Shown piece after piece: positions 38,830-47,900 of a stretch of 64,000 bases of DNA (position 1 is its first letter; the number at the start of each line of letters is the position of its first letter). This DNA is from Nitrospira sp. (lineage in GTDB: Bacteria; Nitrospirota; Nitrospiria; Nitrospirales; Nitrospiraceae), in assembly GCA_013140455.1 (NCBI GenBank), contig JABFSU010000009.1, positions 31,696 through 95,695 on the forward strand, given 5' to 3'. Position numbers and translations under genes: made by a program. The notes below the pieces were generated by a model. It saw only the letters and a program-made list of their open reading frames with translations. It made no database searches and was not told the DNA's origin.

Positions 38830-39534
38830 ATGCCTCATGACGCAACACCCCAGCGCCGTGCCGTGGTCCTCTTGAGTGGAGGACTGGATTCGACGGTCAC
38901 AGTCGCAGTGGCCAAGCAGGAAGGGTGCGAACTCTTTTTGTTGACCATCGCCTATCGTCAGCGGCACGCCGTTGAGATTGAGCAAGCCAAGCAAGTGGCT
39001 GCAGCGCTTCGCGTCAACAATCATATCGTGGTGGAAGTGGATCTTCGGGCTCTCGGAGGGTCAGCGCTCACCGGGGATTTCGTCGTTCCAAAGGATCGTC
39101 GTGAGCAGGAGCGGGCGCAGGATATTCCGATCACCTATGTCCCTGCCAGAAACCTGATCTTCTTATCGTTGGCGGCGGCTCATGCCGAAGTGGTCGGGGC
39201 ATCGGCCATCTATTTCGGAGCGAACGTGCTGGACTACTCAGGCTATCCCGATTGCCGTCCGGAATTTATCCGCGCATTCGAGCAGGCCGTCGCGGTCGGC
39301 ACGAAAAGCGGCGTCGAGGGGCGGCGCCTGGAAGTCCGCGCGCCATTGTTGGCGCTGTCCAAGGCGGAGATTATTCAATTGGGCATGAAGCTACATGCGC
39401 CGCTCCATCTGACGCATAGCTGCTATGATCCGATTGGAACGGTTGCCTGCGGGCGGTGTGATAGCTGTCTCATTCGCCGCCAGGGATTTGCTAGTGCGGG
39501 AGTTGAGGATCCGGTCGCATATGCGGTACTCTGA
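38830..39534 (+). CDS. queC: 7-cyano-7-deazaguanine synthase
   Basis: RAVVLLSGGLDSTVTVAVAKQEGCELFLLTIAYRQRHAVEIEQAKQVA; HSCYDPIGTVACGRCDSCLIRRQGF. Confidence 0.96.
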   Translation: MPHDATPQRRAVVLLSGGLDSTVTVAVAKQEGCELFLLTIAYRQRHAVEIEQAKQVAAALRVNNHIVVEVDLRALGGSALTGDFVVPKDRREQERAQDIPITYVPARNLIFLSLAAAHAEVVGASAIYFGANVLDYSGYPDCRPEFIRAFEQAVAVGTKSGVEGRRLEVRAPLLALSKAEIIQLGMKLHAPLHLTHSCYDPIGTVACGRCDSCLIRRQGFASAGVEDPVAYAVL

Positions 39535-39755
39535 GGATGCTGAAACAAGCCGCCAGCGTCGTTCCCTGCCTTCGCCGAAGCGCTTCGCGCAGGCAGGTCG
39601 CATCCCTCGGACCCTCAACGTACCGAGCCTGCTGGAGGCAAAATACTTATCCGCTCGCATCTGATCGAAGCGAGCGGTTCGAGCGAAGCTCGGTTTGTAC
39701 CTCCTCGGCCCTTCGCTCGCTGCGGCCTTGCTGAACGGCTTGTTTGACCATCCTC
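39533..39755. repeat. intergenic MITE/REPIN-like repeat with imperfect 20-bp terminal inverted repeats
   Basis: GAGGATGcTgAAACAAGCCG (39533-39552) versus reverse complement of 39736-39755, GAGGATGgTcAAACAAGCCG; interior rich in nested palindromes. Confidence 0.75.
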
Positions 39756-39773
39756 TAGGAGTGCTCAATACCC

Positions 39774-39941
39774 ATGTCTCCTGAAGAATTTTTCATGTAT
39801 CTGACGATCGGGTTAATCGTTCTCGTGCCGGTCGGTGCACGGCTGTATCGTCGCATCACGCTGGCGAAGACGCAGGCGATGTTGCAAGAGCAATTCGGGC
39901 AGCCGTCGGCGCCGTCCGATCAATCCACTCCGAAGGGGTAG
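39774..39941 (+). CDS. 55-aa membrane-anchored small protein
   Basis: MSPEEFFMYLTIGLIVLVPVGARLYRRITLAKTQAMLQEQFGQPSAPSDQSTPKG*, immediately upstream of a cytochrome c gene. Confidence 0.6.
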   Translation: MSPEEFFMYLTIGLIVLVPVGARLYRRITLAKTQAMLQEQFGQPSAPSDQSTPKG

Positions 39942-39948
39942 TCGTTCG

Positions 39949-40341
39949 ATGAATATCACGCGTACCTGTGGTCTGGCGGTTCTGTTATGTGTGCTCACGG
40001 TGGCACCGGCCTGCAGTCAAGGGGAGTCCGCACCGAAGGTTGTTGCGACCGGCGCGGTTCCGGCTGAATTGCAGACCGGAGAGGGCAAGTTCAAAGCCAA
40101 TTGTTCTGCCTGCCATGGGGTCGGTGGAGTCGGGACAAGTCAGGGGCCTCCGTTGGTCCATAAAATTTATGAACCCAACCATCATGGCGATGCCGCTTTC
40201 CAGCGAGCGGCTGCCAACGGGGTGAAGGCCCACCACTGGGAATTCGGGAATATGCCGAAAATTGACGCGGCCACACCCGAAGATGTCGATCAGATCATCA
40301 AGTATGTGCGCTGGTTGCAGAAACAAGCCGGTATTTTCTAG
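39949..40341 (+). CDS. c-type cytochrome (lipoprotein-like)
   Basis: Internal ATG at 39949: MNITRTCGLAVLLCVLTVAPACSQGES...CSACHGVGGVGTSQGPPLVHKIYEP...NMPKIDAATPEDVDQIIKYVRWLQ. Confidence 0.88.
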   Translation: MNITRTCGLAVLLCVLTVAPACSQGESAPKVVATGAVPAELQTGEGKFKANCSACHGVGGVGTSQGPPLVHKIYEPNHHGDAAFQRAAANGVKAHHWEFGNMPKIDAATPEDVDQIIKYVRWLQKQAGIF

Positions 40342-40530
40342 CGGCCTTCGCGGTGTCCCGCCTTCCGTCGTCAGTTCTCATCGAGTTGCTACAGGGTCTC
40401 TTGCCCCGGTTTGACAATCCGTCAAAGCGCTTCGTAAGGTATTGTCATGAGATTAGTTTTCCGCTGATAGGCGCCGGCTATTCAACCATTACCGTCTGCG
40501 ATAGAGACGGGGCTAACCGAGGAGGAGCGT

Positions 40531-41367
40531 ATGAGGAGAGACGCGAGCAGGCTGTGTGGGATCGTGTTGGCATTCGGATGGATGGCCGTGGGAACCGGGT
40601 GCGTGGCCATTGAGGCCGGTCACGAAGGGGTGTTGGTCGAACAGCCATTCTTCTTCGGCCATGGCGGTGTTGATCCGGTGCCTACCAAAACGGGACGAGT
40701 TGTGGTGGCCCCGACGACCAAAGTCGTGGATGTCGATGTCCGTCCGATTCAGTACTCCGAGCATTTCGATATCATCTCGGCAGAGAACGCGCCGGTCTCT
40801 TTCGATGCGTTCCTGATTGCCAACGTCATCGAGGGGAAATCGCCGGAGCTGATCAGCAAGTACGGTCCGAACTGGTATGCCAATAATGCCAAAGAAGCCT
40901 TTCGCACTTTTGTGCGTGAAGAAGTGCAGAAGTATCCGCTCTTCCAGCTGACCACCGATCCGACCACCAGGCAGAAGCTGCAGGATGCCATCGCCAAAGA
41001 AGTGCAGACCAAGCTGATCGAGAAACAAGGGATTCCTGTCCGGCTGAATCGCGTGGTTGTCGGCAGCATCCTGCCGCCTAAGGGCGTAGTGGAGCAAACG
41101 ACGCAGACCATTATCCAGGAACAGCGCAAGATTACGATGGTGGAATTTCAAAAAGCGGAAGAGTCCCGTGAGAAAGCCGAAAAGCAGCGCGGCATCGCCG
41201 ATCGAGCCTATCGTGAATCGCTCGGCCTGACCGCGCCGGAGTTTGTCGACTTGCGCCGTATCGAAGTGCAGAAAGAAATCGTGCAGCACTCACCGAGCGC
41301 TCTGACCGTCATCATGGGCCTCGAACGCGTCGGCATCAACATGCCGCCGCTGGCGTCTGGCCAGTAA
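40531..41367 (+). CDS. prohibitin/SPFH-domain protein, lipoprotein-like
   Basis: VAIEAGHEGVLVEQPFFFGHGGVDPVPTKTGR; SAENAPVSFDAFLIANVI; NRVVVGSILPPKGVVEQTTQTIIQEQRKI. Confidence 0.85.
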   Translation: MRRDASRLCGIVLAFGWMAVGTGCVAIEAGHEGVLVEQPFFFGHGGVDPVPTKTGRVVVAPTTKVVDVDVRPIQYSEHFDIISAENAPVSFDAFLIANVIEGKSPELISKYGPNWYANNAKEAFRTFVREEVQKYPLFQLTTDPTTRQKLQDAIAKEVQTKLIEKQGIPVRLNRVVVGSILPPKGVVEQTTQTIIQEQRKITMVEFQKAEESREKAEKQRGIADRAYRESLGLTAPEFVDLRRIEVQKEIVQHSPSALTVIMGLERVGINMPPLASGQ

Positions 41368-41515
41368 GCGAGCTGCCCTCTTTTTCGAGGGATCCCGGAC
41401 TGGTGGTGTCTTGGGTTCATGTGGTGTGGTTGGCCGAGCAGCACCTGATGTCAGAACAGGCAGGGCCATCTGCCAAGTGAAAGAGGCGAGGGGGCGAGTC
41501 GACTGGGGTTATGTG

Positions 41516-41550
41516 AAGGGGAGTCTTCCGAATGGAAGACTCCCCTTTTT
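41516..41550 (+). terminator. Rho-independent terminator
   Basis: AAGGGGAGTCTTCC-GAAT-GGAAGACTCCCCTT, 14-bp perfect stem followed by a T run. Confidence 0.92.
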
Positions 41551-41637
41551 ATTTGGGGCTGAACGCGCCGGGTTGCCTCGTGGAGCGGGAACGTGCTCGA
41601 TGGAATGACGGAAAGGCTGTAAGAGAGGCGCAGACTA

Positions 41638-42327
41638 CTAGGATGGAGTCGAGAGCGCCAGTGCAGGGCTTCTGATGTCAACCAATGGCAGAGCGCGAAC
41701 GGAACTGGCCGTCGCAATGAGCAGTTCACGCTCTTCCTGAGTCAGACGGTGAAGGTCGCCCCCTTCAAAATACACAAGGGCTTTCAAGCTTTCACTGGGC
41801 TGAAACGCCGGTCCGTACAGGGCGCGTGCGCCGGCCAGTCCGTGGGAAAGGCTGACCCCGGCACGAAGCAGTGCGGCGATATCCTGGTAGTCTTTGGCCT
41901 CGATTCGCTGCAAGATGACCTTCAGTTTTGTGGCCATCAAATCATCGAGTGCCGCTACCTGCAGTACTTCATCAGCCGTCACGTCCGGTTCACCCACCCG
42001 CCCAAACGACAGCGTGCCAAAGAAGGAGACTTTCACATGCTGATCATCCGGGGTATTGGGAGGAACAAGAGCCGTGAATGAGTCGGGTGTGTCTTGGAGG
42101 AGGGTAGCCCGGTGAAGAAAGGGAAAGGAAGCTGAGAGGGCGCTCCGATTCAACGGCTGGTCCGTGAAGAAATCAAAATCGACGGAGGCCCGATGCCCGA
42201 GCCGCAAGGCGATCGCCGTTCCGCCGTAGAGCACAAACCCCATGTGTGGGGCCGGACGAAGCGCTGTCCACAAAAGTCGCTGGGCAGGAGGCAAGATCTC
42301 TAGGTGTGGCGTGAAGATCCGGATCAT
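41638..42327 (-). CDS. AbiEii/AbiGii-type nucleotidyltransferase (putative toxin component)
   Basis: MGFVLYGGTAIALRLGHRASVDFDFFTDQ and DLMATKLKVILQRIEAKDYQDIAALL. Confidence 0.82.
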   Translation of the reverse strand: MIRIFTPHLEILPPAQRLLWTALRPAPHMGFVLYGGTAIALRLGHRASVDFDFFTDQPLNRSALSASFPFLHRATLLQDTPDSFTALVPPNTPDDQHVKVSFFGTLSFGRVGEPDVTADEVLQVAALDDLMATKLKVILQRIEAKDYQDIAALLRAGVSLSHGLAGARALYGPAFQPSESLKALVYFEGGDLHRLTQEERELLIATASSVRALPLVDIRSPALALSTPS

Positions 42328-42620
42328 GCGACAGCCCGTATGGGCATCGCGGGCACCTGATTGGGAGGAGCCAATCCAAGCCGGTAGTGCCAATAGGCCC
42401 AGGAACGTGGCGAGAATTGCCCGATCTCAGCCGTTCGTAGCACTTCACGGAGATAGTCGTCTCCTGTCAGCGCAACCAATGCCAACACATCGTCGTAGTC
42501 ACCGAGGTCCATGACCTGGGCCGCCACGCGCTTCGGCATGGAGATGGCCAGTTCCAGTGTGGTCCACCAAATATACTTGCGCGCAAAAGGAAGGAGTGAG
42601 GTTGGGTCAAATGGCATCAT
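42324..42620 (-). CDS. putative partner/antitoxin of the AbiEii-type nucleotidyltransferase
   Basis: MPFDPTSLLPFARKYIWWTTLELAIS...FSPRSWAYWHYRLGLAP; 4-nt ATGA overlap with the downstream nucleotidyltransferase. Confidence 0.65.
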   Translation of the reverse strand: MMPFDPTSLLPFARKYIWWTTLELAISMPKRVAAQVMDLGDYDDVLALVALTGDDYLREVLRTAEIGQFSPRSWAYWHYRLGLAPPNQVPAMPIRAVA

Positions 42621-42730
42621 AATAGGGTGTCGCGACAAAGCTGTGTAAAAGAATTGTATGCCAGATTGCGGTGATTGCCAATCACCTTGTGCTGTCGAAG
42701 CGCTCCCGCGAGGTCGGGTAGACGATTGCG

Positions 42731-42949
42731 CTAGCTGGCACTAGCTGTTGGGGGAAGGCTCTGGCACAAGAGAGTCAGTGCCTCCTCCGTTTCGGCGACA
42801 TAGCGTGCCAAGAGCGTAATGAGTCGGTCAGTATTGAGCGTGGGTAAAATATAGCACCTCGGCGAAGGCCCGGTAGTCTTGGGAATCGATCGAGCCGGGG
42901 AGGTGTGAGGACAGGCATCTCGACCGGAGAGGATGCGGAGTTTACCCAT
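42731..42949 (-). pseudogene. degenerate hicA remnant
   Basis: Starts MGKLRILSGRDAC (HicA-like N-terminus), overlapping the hicB stop; downstream sequence then diverges with no HicA dsRBD-like His motif. Confidence 0.55.
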
Positions 42950-43166
42950 GCGCCGCTTCAAAGCGGGTGACGAAGACTTCTGTGTGGAGGTGACGTTCGA
43001 TTTCGGCAGGATCCGCACACTCCAGAAACAGCTCCACGGCCTCTTTGAGATTGGCTATGGCTGATTCCACCGTCTCTCCCTGGCTCGCCACGTCGAGTTC
43101 CGGGCAGAGCGAGACAAACCCGCTGCCTTCTTTTTCAACAATCGCGGTGTAGCTTCGAGACCCCAT
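42942..43166 (-). CDS. HicB-family antitoxin-like protein
   Basis: MGSRSYTAIVEKEGSGFVSLCPELDVASQGETVESAIANLKEAVELFLECA. Confidence 0.88.
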   Translation of the reverse strand: MGSRSYTAIVEKEGSGFVSLCPELDVASQGETVESAIANLKEAVELFLECADPAEIERHLHTEVFVTRFEAAHG

Positions 43167-43634
43167 AGTGCACGAACCTTTCCATTGGAGCCGACGAAGT
43201 TGAGAGAGGCCTCTTATATCGATCTCGGAAGTGATGCCTAGTTTGAAATCGAAGAGATGTAGCGATCACAGGTGTTCAGTTCCCCGTGCTCCCAAGCCCG
43301 CCATGGGTTGAAACAAATAGCTGGAAGAAAGAGTGAAGACTCTGGGGCAGTGTGAAGGCGTGGCAGAAAAGATGTCGCGAGCAAAGGGAGGCGGATAGGT
43401 CCGTACGTTGGTACGACTCTGATTGTGCTTACGTCGAATTCATGGTTGGGGAAATAGATCCATCCGGCTCTTGTCATAGGGCCGAATCCGCCGGTTGACA
43501 GGGAGTAGGTCTATCGCTAGTGTCTCGCCTGATTAGTTAGGAATAAATATAAATAATTCCATTTTTGAGTATTTCAGAGTGAAAGCGGTGCAAGTCACTC
43601 ACGGTGAGCGCTAAGTAAGGAGGAGCATCAGGAC

Positions 43635-43952
43635 ATGAACGAGCAGAAAGGCAAGACCATTCCGTTGAACGTGCGCCTGAAGCCCGGCGAGTCATCGGCC
43701 CATCCCCTCGCGACGAACTATACGAACGTGGGCGTGGCACAGGGGATCGCCTATGTGGATTTTGGCTTCATCGAGCCGGCGCTGCTCGGGGCGATTGCGA
43801 AGACGGCGAAAGACGGCCAAGCCGCGCCGAAAGGATTAGAAGGTCATCTCGTCACACGCGTAGCCATGGGTGTGGATGTCTTGGCGCGATTGCATCAACA
43901 GATTCAGCAGGTGTTGGTCAGCATGCGTGATGCGCGGCAGGGGAAGAGGTAG
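43635..43952 (+). CDS. small hypothetical protein, possibly DUF3467-like
   Basis: MNEQKGKTIPLNVRLKPGESSAHPLATNYTNVGVAQGIAYVDFGFIEPALL...RVAMGVDVLARLHQQIQQVL; GGAGG SD. Confidence 0.68.
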   Translation: MNEQKGKTIPLNVRLKPGESSAHPLATNYTNVGVAQGIAYVDFGFIEPALLGAIAKTAKDGQAAPKGLEGHLVTRVAMGVDVLARLHQQIQQVLVSMRDARQGKR

Positions 43953-43978
43953 CCGTAGGGCTACGAAGGAGGACGGAA

Positions 43979-44932
43979 ATGAACACGCTTCGATTTCAGG
44001 GTCTGAGATTTAACGCCTTGAGGTCAAAAGGTATAGGCCTCTTGGTAGTGGGATGCCTATTGGGAATGCTCGGGCCCATCAATCTGGCTCAAGGGGAAAC
44101 GGTGGGGGAACGGTTTCGGAAGCAGATGGAAAAGATGGCAGCGCTGTGTGTGGCGCAGAATCTCTCGCCGACGGATTCGCGTTGCATTCTTCCCAAGATG
44201 AAGCCGGTCGATCCGTTGGCTACTGAAGAAGGGCGCTTTGCTCATTCCATCAAGATTCCGAATCCGGTCCCAGAGGACAGCGGCTATAAACTGGGGATGA
44301 CCTCCCAAGAATACTTTGACCATCTCTGCAAGACGGAGGCGGGGGAGTACATATACAAAACCGTGGAGAATGTTGAAGGCATCCTCTTAATGCGGCCTAG
44401 AGGAGTTTCCAAAGACTATGTTTATCAGCATCTCTATGCGATGGAGGATCCTGCAGGGGGGGCACTGGAACCTGAAACGGCTCAAGATTATTTTGTTCAA
44501 CCGCCAATTGGAAAGTATGAGTTTTTGGAGTTGCCTGGCCAGACGTCTGTGGGCTATCGACGGTATTACAAAGATACTAATGCTAATCCAGGGAAGCTCT
44601 TTTCTGCTTGGCTTAATGGCCACCACGAGAGAATCCCTTATGTTGTTGCTCTTGAAGACGACAAACAGGTCCGCAGCCAGTTTGGGTATACCTGGAGAAG
44701 TATAACACGACCCCATGATCGTGAGCTTGGAATTGCTGGAGGAGAGTTGATCATCTTGAATCTAGCCAACCATGAAGTGCTTGCGGTAAGGCGTGGATTC
44801 ACCAAGGGTGATCTCCACCCTACAGGTCTAAGGTTTGAATGGAAACTGCCTTGTCCAAATGGCCCCAAGACCATGACGCAGGAATTTATTCAGCAAGTGC
44901 TGAAGCCGAAAGGAAATTCTCATGGACGGTGA
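43979..44932 (+). CDS. exported hypothetical protein overlapping the RTX gene start
   Basis: N-terminal signal-like RSKGIGLLVVGCLLGMLGPINLAQGE; SD GAAGGAGG; 3' end overlaps the next CDS by 11 nt (44922-44932). Confidence 0.8.
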   Translation: MNTLRFQGLRFNALRSKGIGLLVVGCLLGMLGPINLAQGETVGERFRKQMEKMAALCVAQNLSPTDSRCILPKMKPVDPLATEEGRFAHSIKIPNPVPEDSGYKLGMTSQEYFDHLCKTEAGEYIYKTVENVEGILLMRPRGVSKDYVYQHLYAMEDPAGGALEPETAQDYFVQPPIGKYEFLELPGQTSVGYRRYYKDTNANPGKLFSAWLNGHHERIPYVVALEDDKQVRSQFGYTWRSITRPHDRELGIAGGELIILNLANHEVLAVRRGFTKGDLHPTGLRFEWKLPCPNGPKTMTQEFIQQVLKPKGNSHGR

Positions 44933-47900
44933 CCTCACAACTACCTGGCTTAAATTCGCGCTACGACAGATTGCCGCCGAGTCGTACCTGGATCTGTTTA
45001 TTTCAGGGCAACGGACTTTGATTGATGTTTTGCAGTTAGGAAACAATAAGCCCACTTTCAGCCCAATCAATTACACACGGATGACACTAACGCAGGCAAC
45101 TACCTTTGACTCAAAGGTTGCTATTGTCGACCATCATGCCAATGACGCCACTGGTTTTTCTGCGACATTAATGCGAGAGCGTGATCAAAGTGGTCAATTG
45201 ACGAACAACTTTACGCTCTCATTCCGCAGCACCGAATACCGAAGTCAGCCTGTCGGCGATGCCCAACGTGATTCTGTGCAGGGTGCCGATGGCGAAATCG
45301 CCGGAGCCGGATTTGCCTTTGCGCAGCTCGTAGGCATGGAACGGTACTACCGTGAACTGAAGGCTTCCGGGCTATTGCCGCAGAATGCGGTACTGAGCGT
45401 GACAGGCTATTCTCTAGGCGGCCATCTCGCTACCATTTTTACAGAGCTACATAGCGCGGAAATTCAGCACGCCTACACATTCAATGGAGCAGGGCGAGGT
45501 CATATTGGCGGAGGCTCGTCAATCTTAACGGAAGCAGATCGGATTCGCGGGATGGTCGATCTCCTGGAAACCAAGCTGCTGGAGATTGACCCCAATTGGA
45601 ATCCGTTTACGAGCGGGAACCCAGAGAATATTTATACGGATGCTCGGTACACGGCAGCGCTTCAGGCGGTTCTATCCCAGTACAGTACGACACCGTCGCT
45701 GCTCCCTCCAGGCGAGATGGGCACCGGACCAGGCTTTGAGAAAATCACCCAGCTCTATGGACACGCCACGAACAACGACCCGGAGTATGTTGCCAATTCG
45801 GGGGTGCATGCGCCGGGCACGTCCATTTTTATCGAAGATCAGCCCAACCTGGATGGGTTTGGGGGAATCTTTGGGGACAATGGGGATTTTGGCACGACGC
45901 ACAGCATTATCCTTATGGTGGACTCCCTCGCTCTGACCGAACTGTTTCAAAAAGTAACTCCGAGTCTTCGTCGGCAAACGGTTGAAGGTATCTTTGCAGC
46001 CTCATCGAGTGAGCGTGCTTCTGGATTTGTGGGATTTAGCGGAACGGCCGAAGCCAATTCGCTTGAGCATGCGCTTGATGCTTTTCGGAAAGTGTTTGGA
46101 GTCGGTGGCGATGATCCGGTAACGGACTCAAATCCTGTCACGGGAGGATTCGGGGACATCGACAATCGAAATCAGTTTTACGCTCATATGAATCAAGTCA
46201 GTGGTGTTGTGGCTTCTGGGTTGTTTTCAATTGAAAGCCTCGTTGACGTATCCCCTGGCGCTATCTCAAGCCTAGCGCGGGCCAACTCTGCAGATGGTAT
46301 GGCTTATCGTTATGCGTTGCGCGAACTTAACCCTTTTGTTGTGCGAGGGGTAGACTATGGCGCACTCCATAATCAAGGACCTGCTGATAGCGGTTCCCTC
46401 GATCTCTATGATGCAAAGACGGGACGAGGCACGTGGACAGCTCTGGCGTTAATCGATCGATCGGAGTTGTTGGCAAAGCGATTGGCGTTCAATCTCACTG
46501 ATGGTGGTGAGATTTCTACAGACACCCACTTTCAAGATTTTCAAAGTGGTTTTGAGGTCGGCAGCACGTCTTCAGCGAACGAAGTAATCTTTGGTGACGA
46601 CCGCGTGGGAGAAGTCTTGATTAGTCACTCTGGCGACGACCATCTCTATGGGCGTGGTGGGGCGGACACCATCGAAGGTAATGGGGGCCGTGACTATATT
46701 GAAGGCAATGATGGAAATGATGTCCTCCTGAGTGGTGGCGAGGGCGATGACATTCTCCTCGGCCAAGAGGGGGACGACACCTTAGATGGTGGAGCCGACA
46801 ACGATCAACTGAACGGTGGCCTTGGGGATGACACGCTCAAAGGCGGAGACGGGGTTGACCGCTACACCTATTTTACCGGACAGGGCCGCGATACGATTGA
46901 GGACTCGGATAGATCCGGCACTCTCTTCTTCGATGGAATAGGCCTGTTAGGTGGGATTCATCGGGAGGGGGACCCCGATAACACCTACGTGAGCCCCGAC
47001 GGGCTGTTTACGTATGTCCGGCAAGGCGAAGACGTGCTTATTAACGATGTGGTGACGATCAAGAATTATGATGTCGAGGAAGGCGGGCTTGGTATTGCGT
47101 TGATCGATGAACCGGACACTGCAAACCCGGCGTTACCCGGCATCGCCTACAACAATCATGAGCCCATTCGGTGGGATGGAGACCAAAACCCCAATCATCC
47201 GTCGTTCAATGCGGCAGCGAATCATGTGGCGTATGGGCATGGCGGAGACGATGTTTTAGATTTTAGCTTGAGCATTGCGGCATACGAACATCAACTGTTC
47301 GGCGGGTTCGGGAACGATACCTTGGACGGCGGGGCGGGGAATGATCGGCTGTACGGCGAGCAGGACAATGACCGGCTTCGCGGAGGGCTGGGAGACGATG
47401 TGCTCGACGGCGGCACAGGCGTTGATGAACTTGTTGGTGGGACGGGCAACGACCAGATTATTGGCGGGGATGGGAACGATACGGTCTTCGCCAATAACGC
47501 ATTCAATCCGCTGGAGAGCGGGAGCGACAACGATCATGTCGATGGCGGGTCAGGCGATGATGTTATTGCGGGCGGACAAGGCGATGATGTTCTGCTTGGT
47601 GGGGTCGGGGATGACAACCTCAACGGTGAAGGTGTGGCGGTTACGGGCCGGCTCGACCTTCAAACGGGCGACGACTACCTCGATGGCGGAGCAGGCAACG
47701 ATGGTCTCACAGGTGCGGCCGGGGATGACATCATTTTGGGTGGAAGCGGGCATGACCTGCTGAACGGCGATCAGTTTATTTCGCTGCCGGAAAATCCTAT
47801 CGCATTGCCAGAGTGGAATCCGCTCGTCGATGGAGAAGACTATCTCGATGGCGGCGAGGGGGACGATGTCCTCCATGGGGGTGGCTACGACGACATTCTG

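Noticed and set aside
43238-43477. 79-aa reverse ORF between hicB and the 105-aa gene
   Set aside because: No SD, no recognisable motif, in a probably non-coding gap.
43495-43525. TTGACA with a TAGTGT 17 nt later as a sigma-70 promoter for 43635
   Set aside because: The -10 match is poor and a single hexamer is expected by chance; not reported as a feature.
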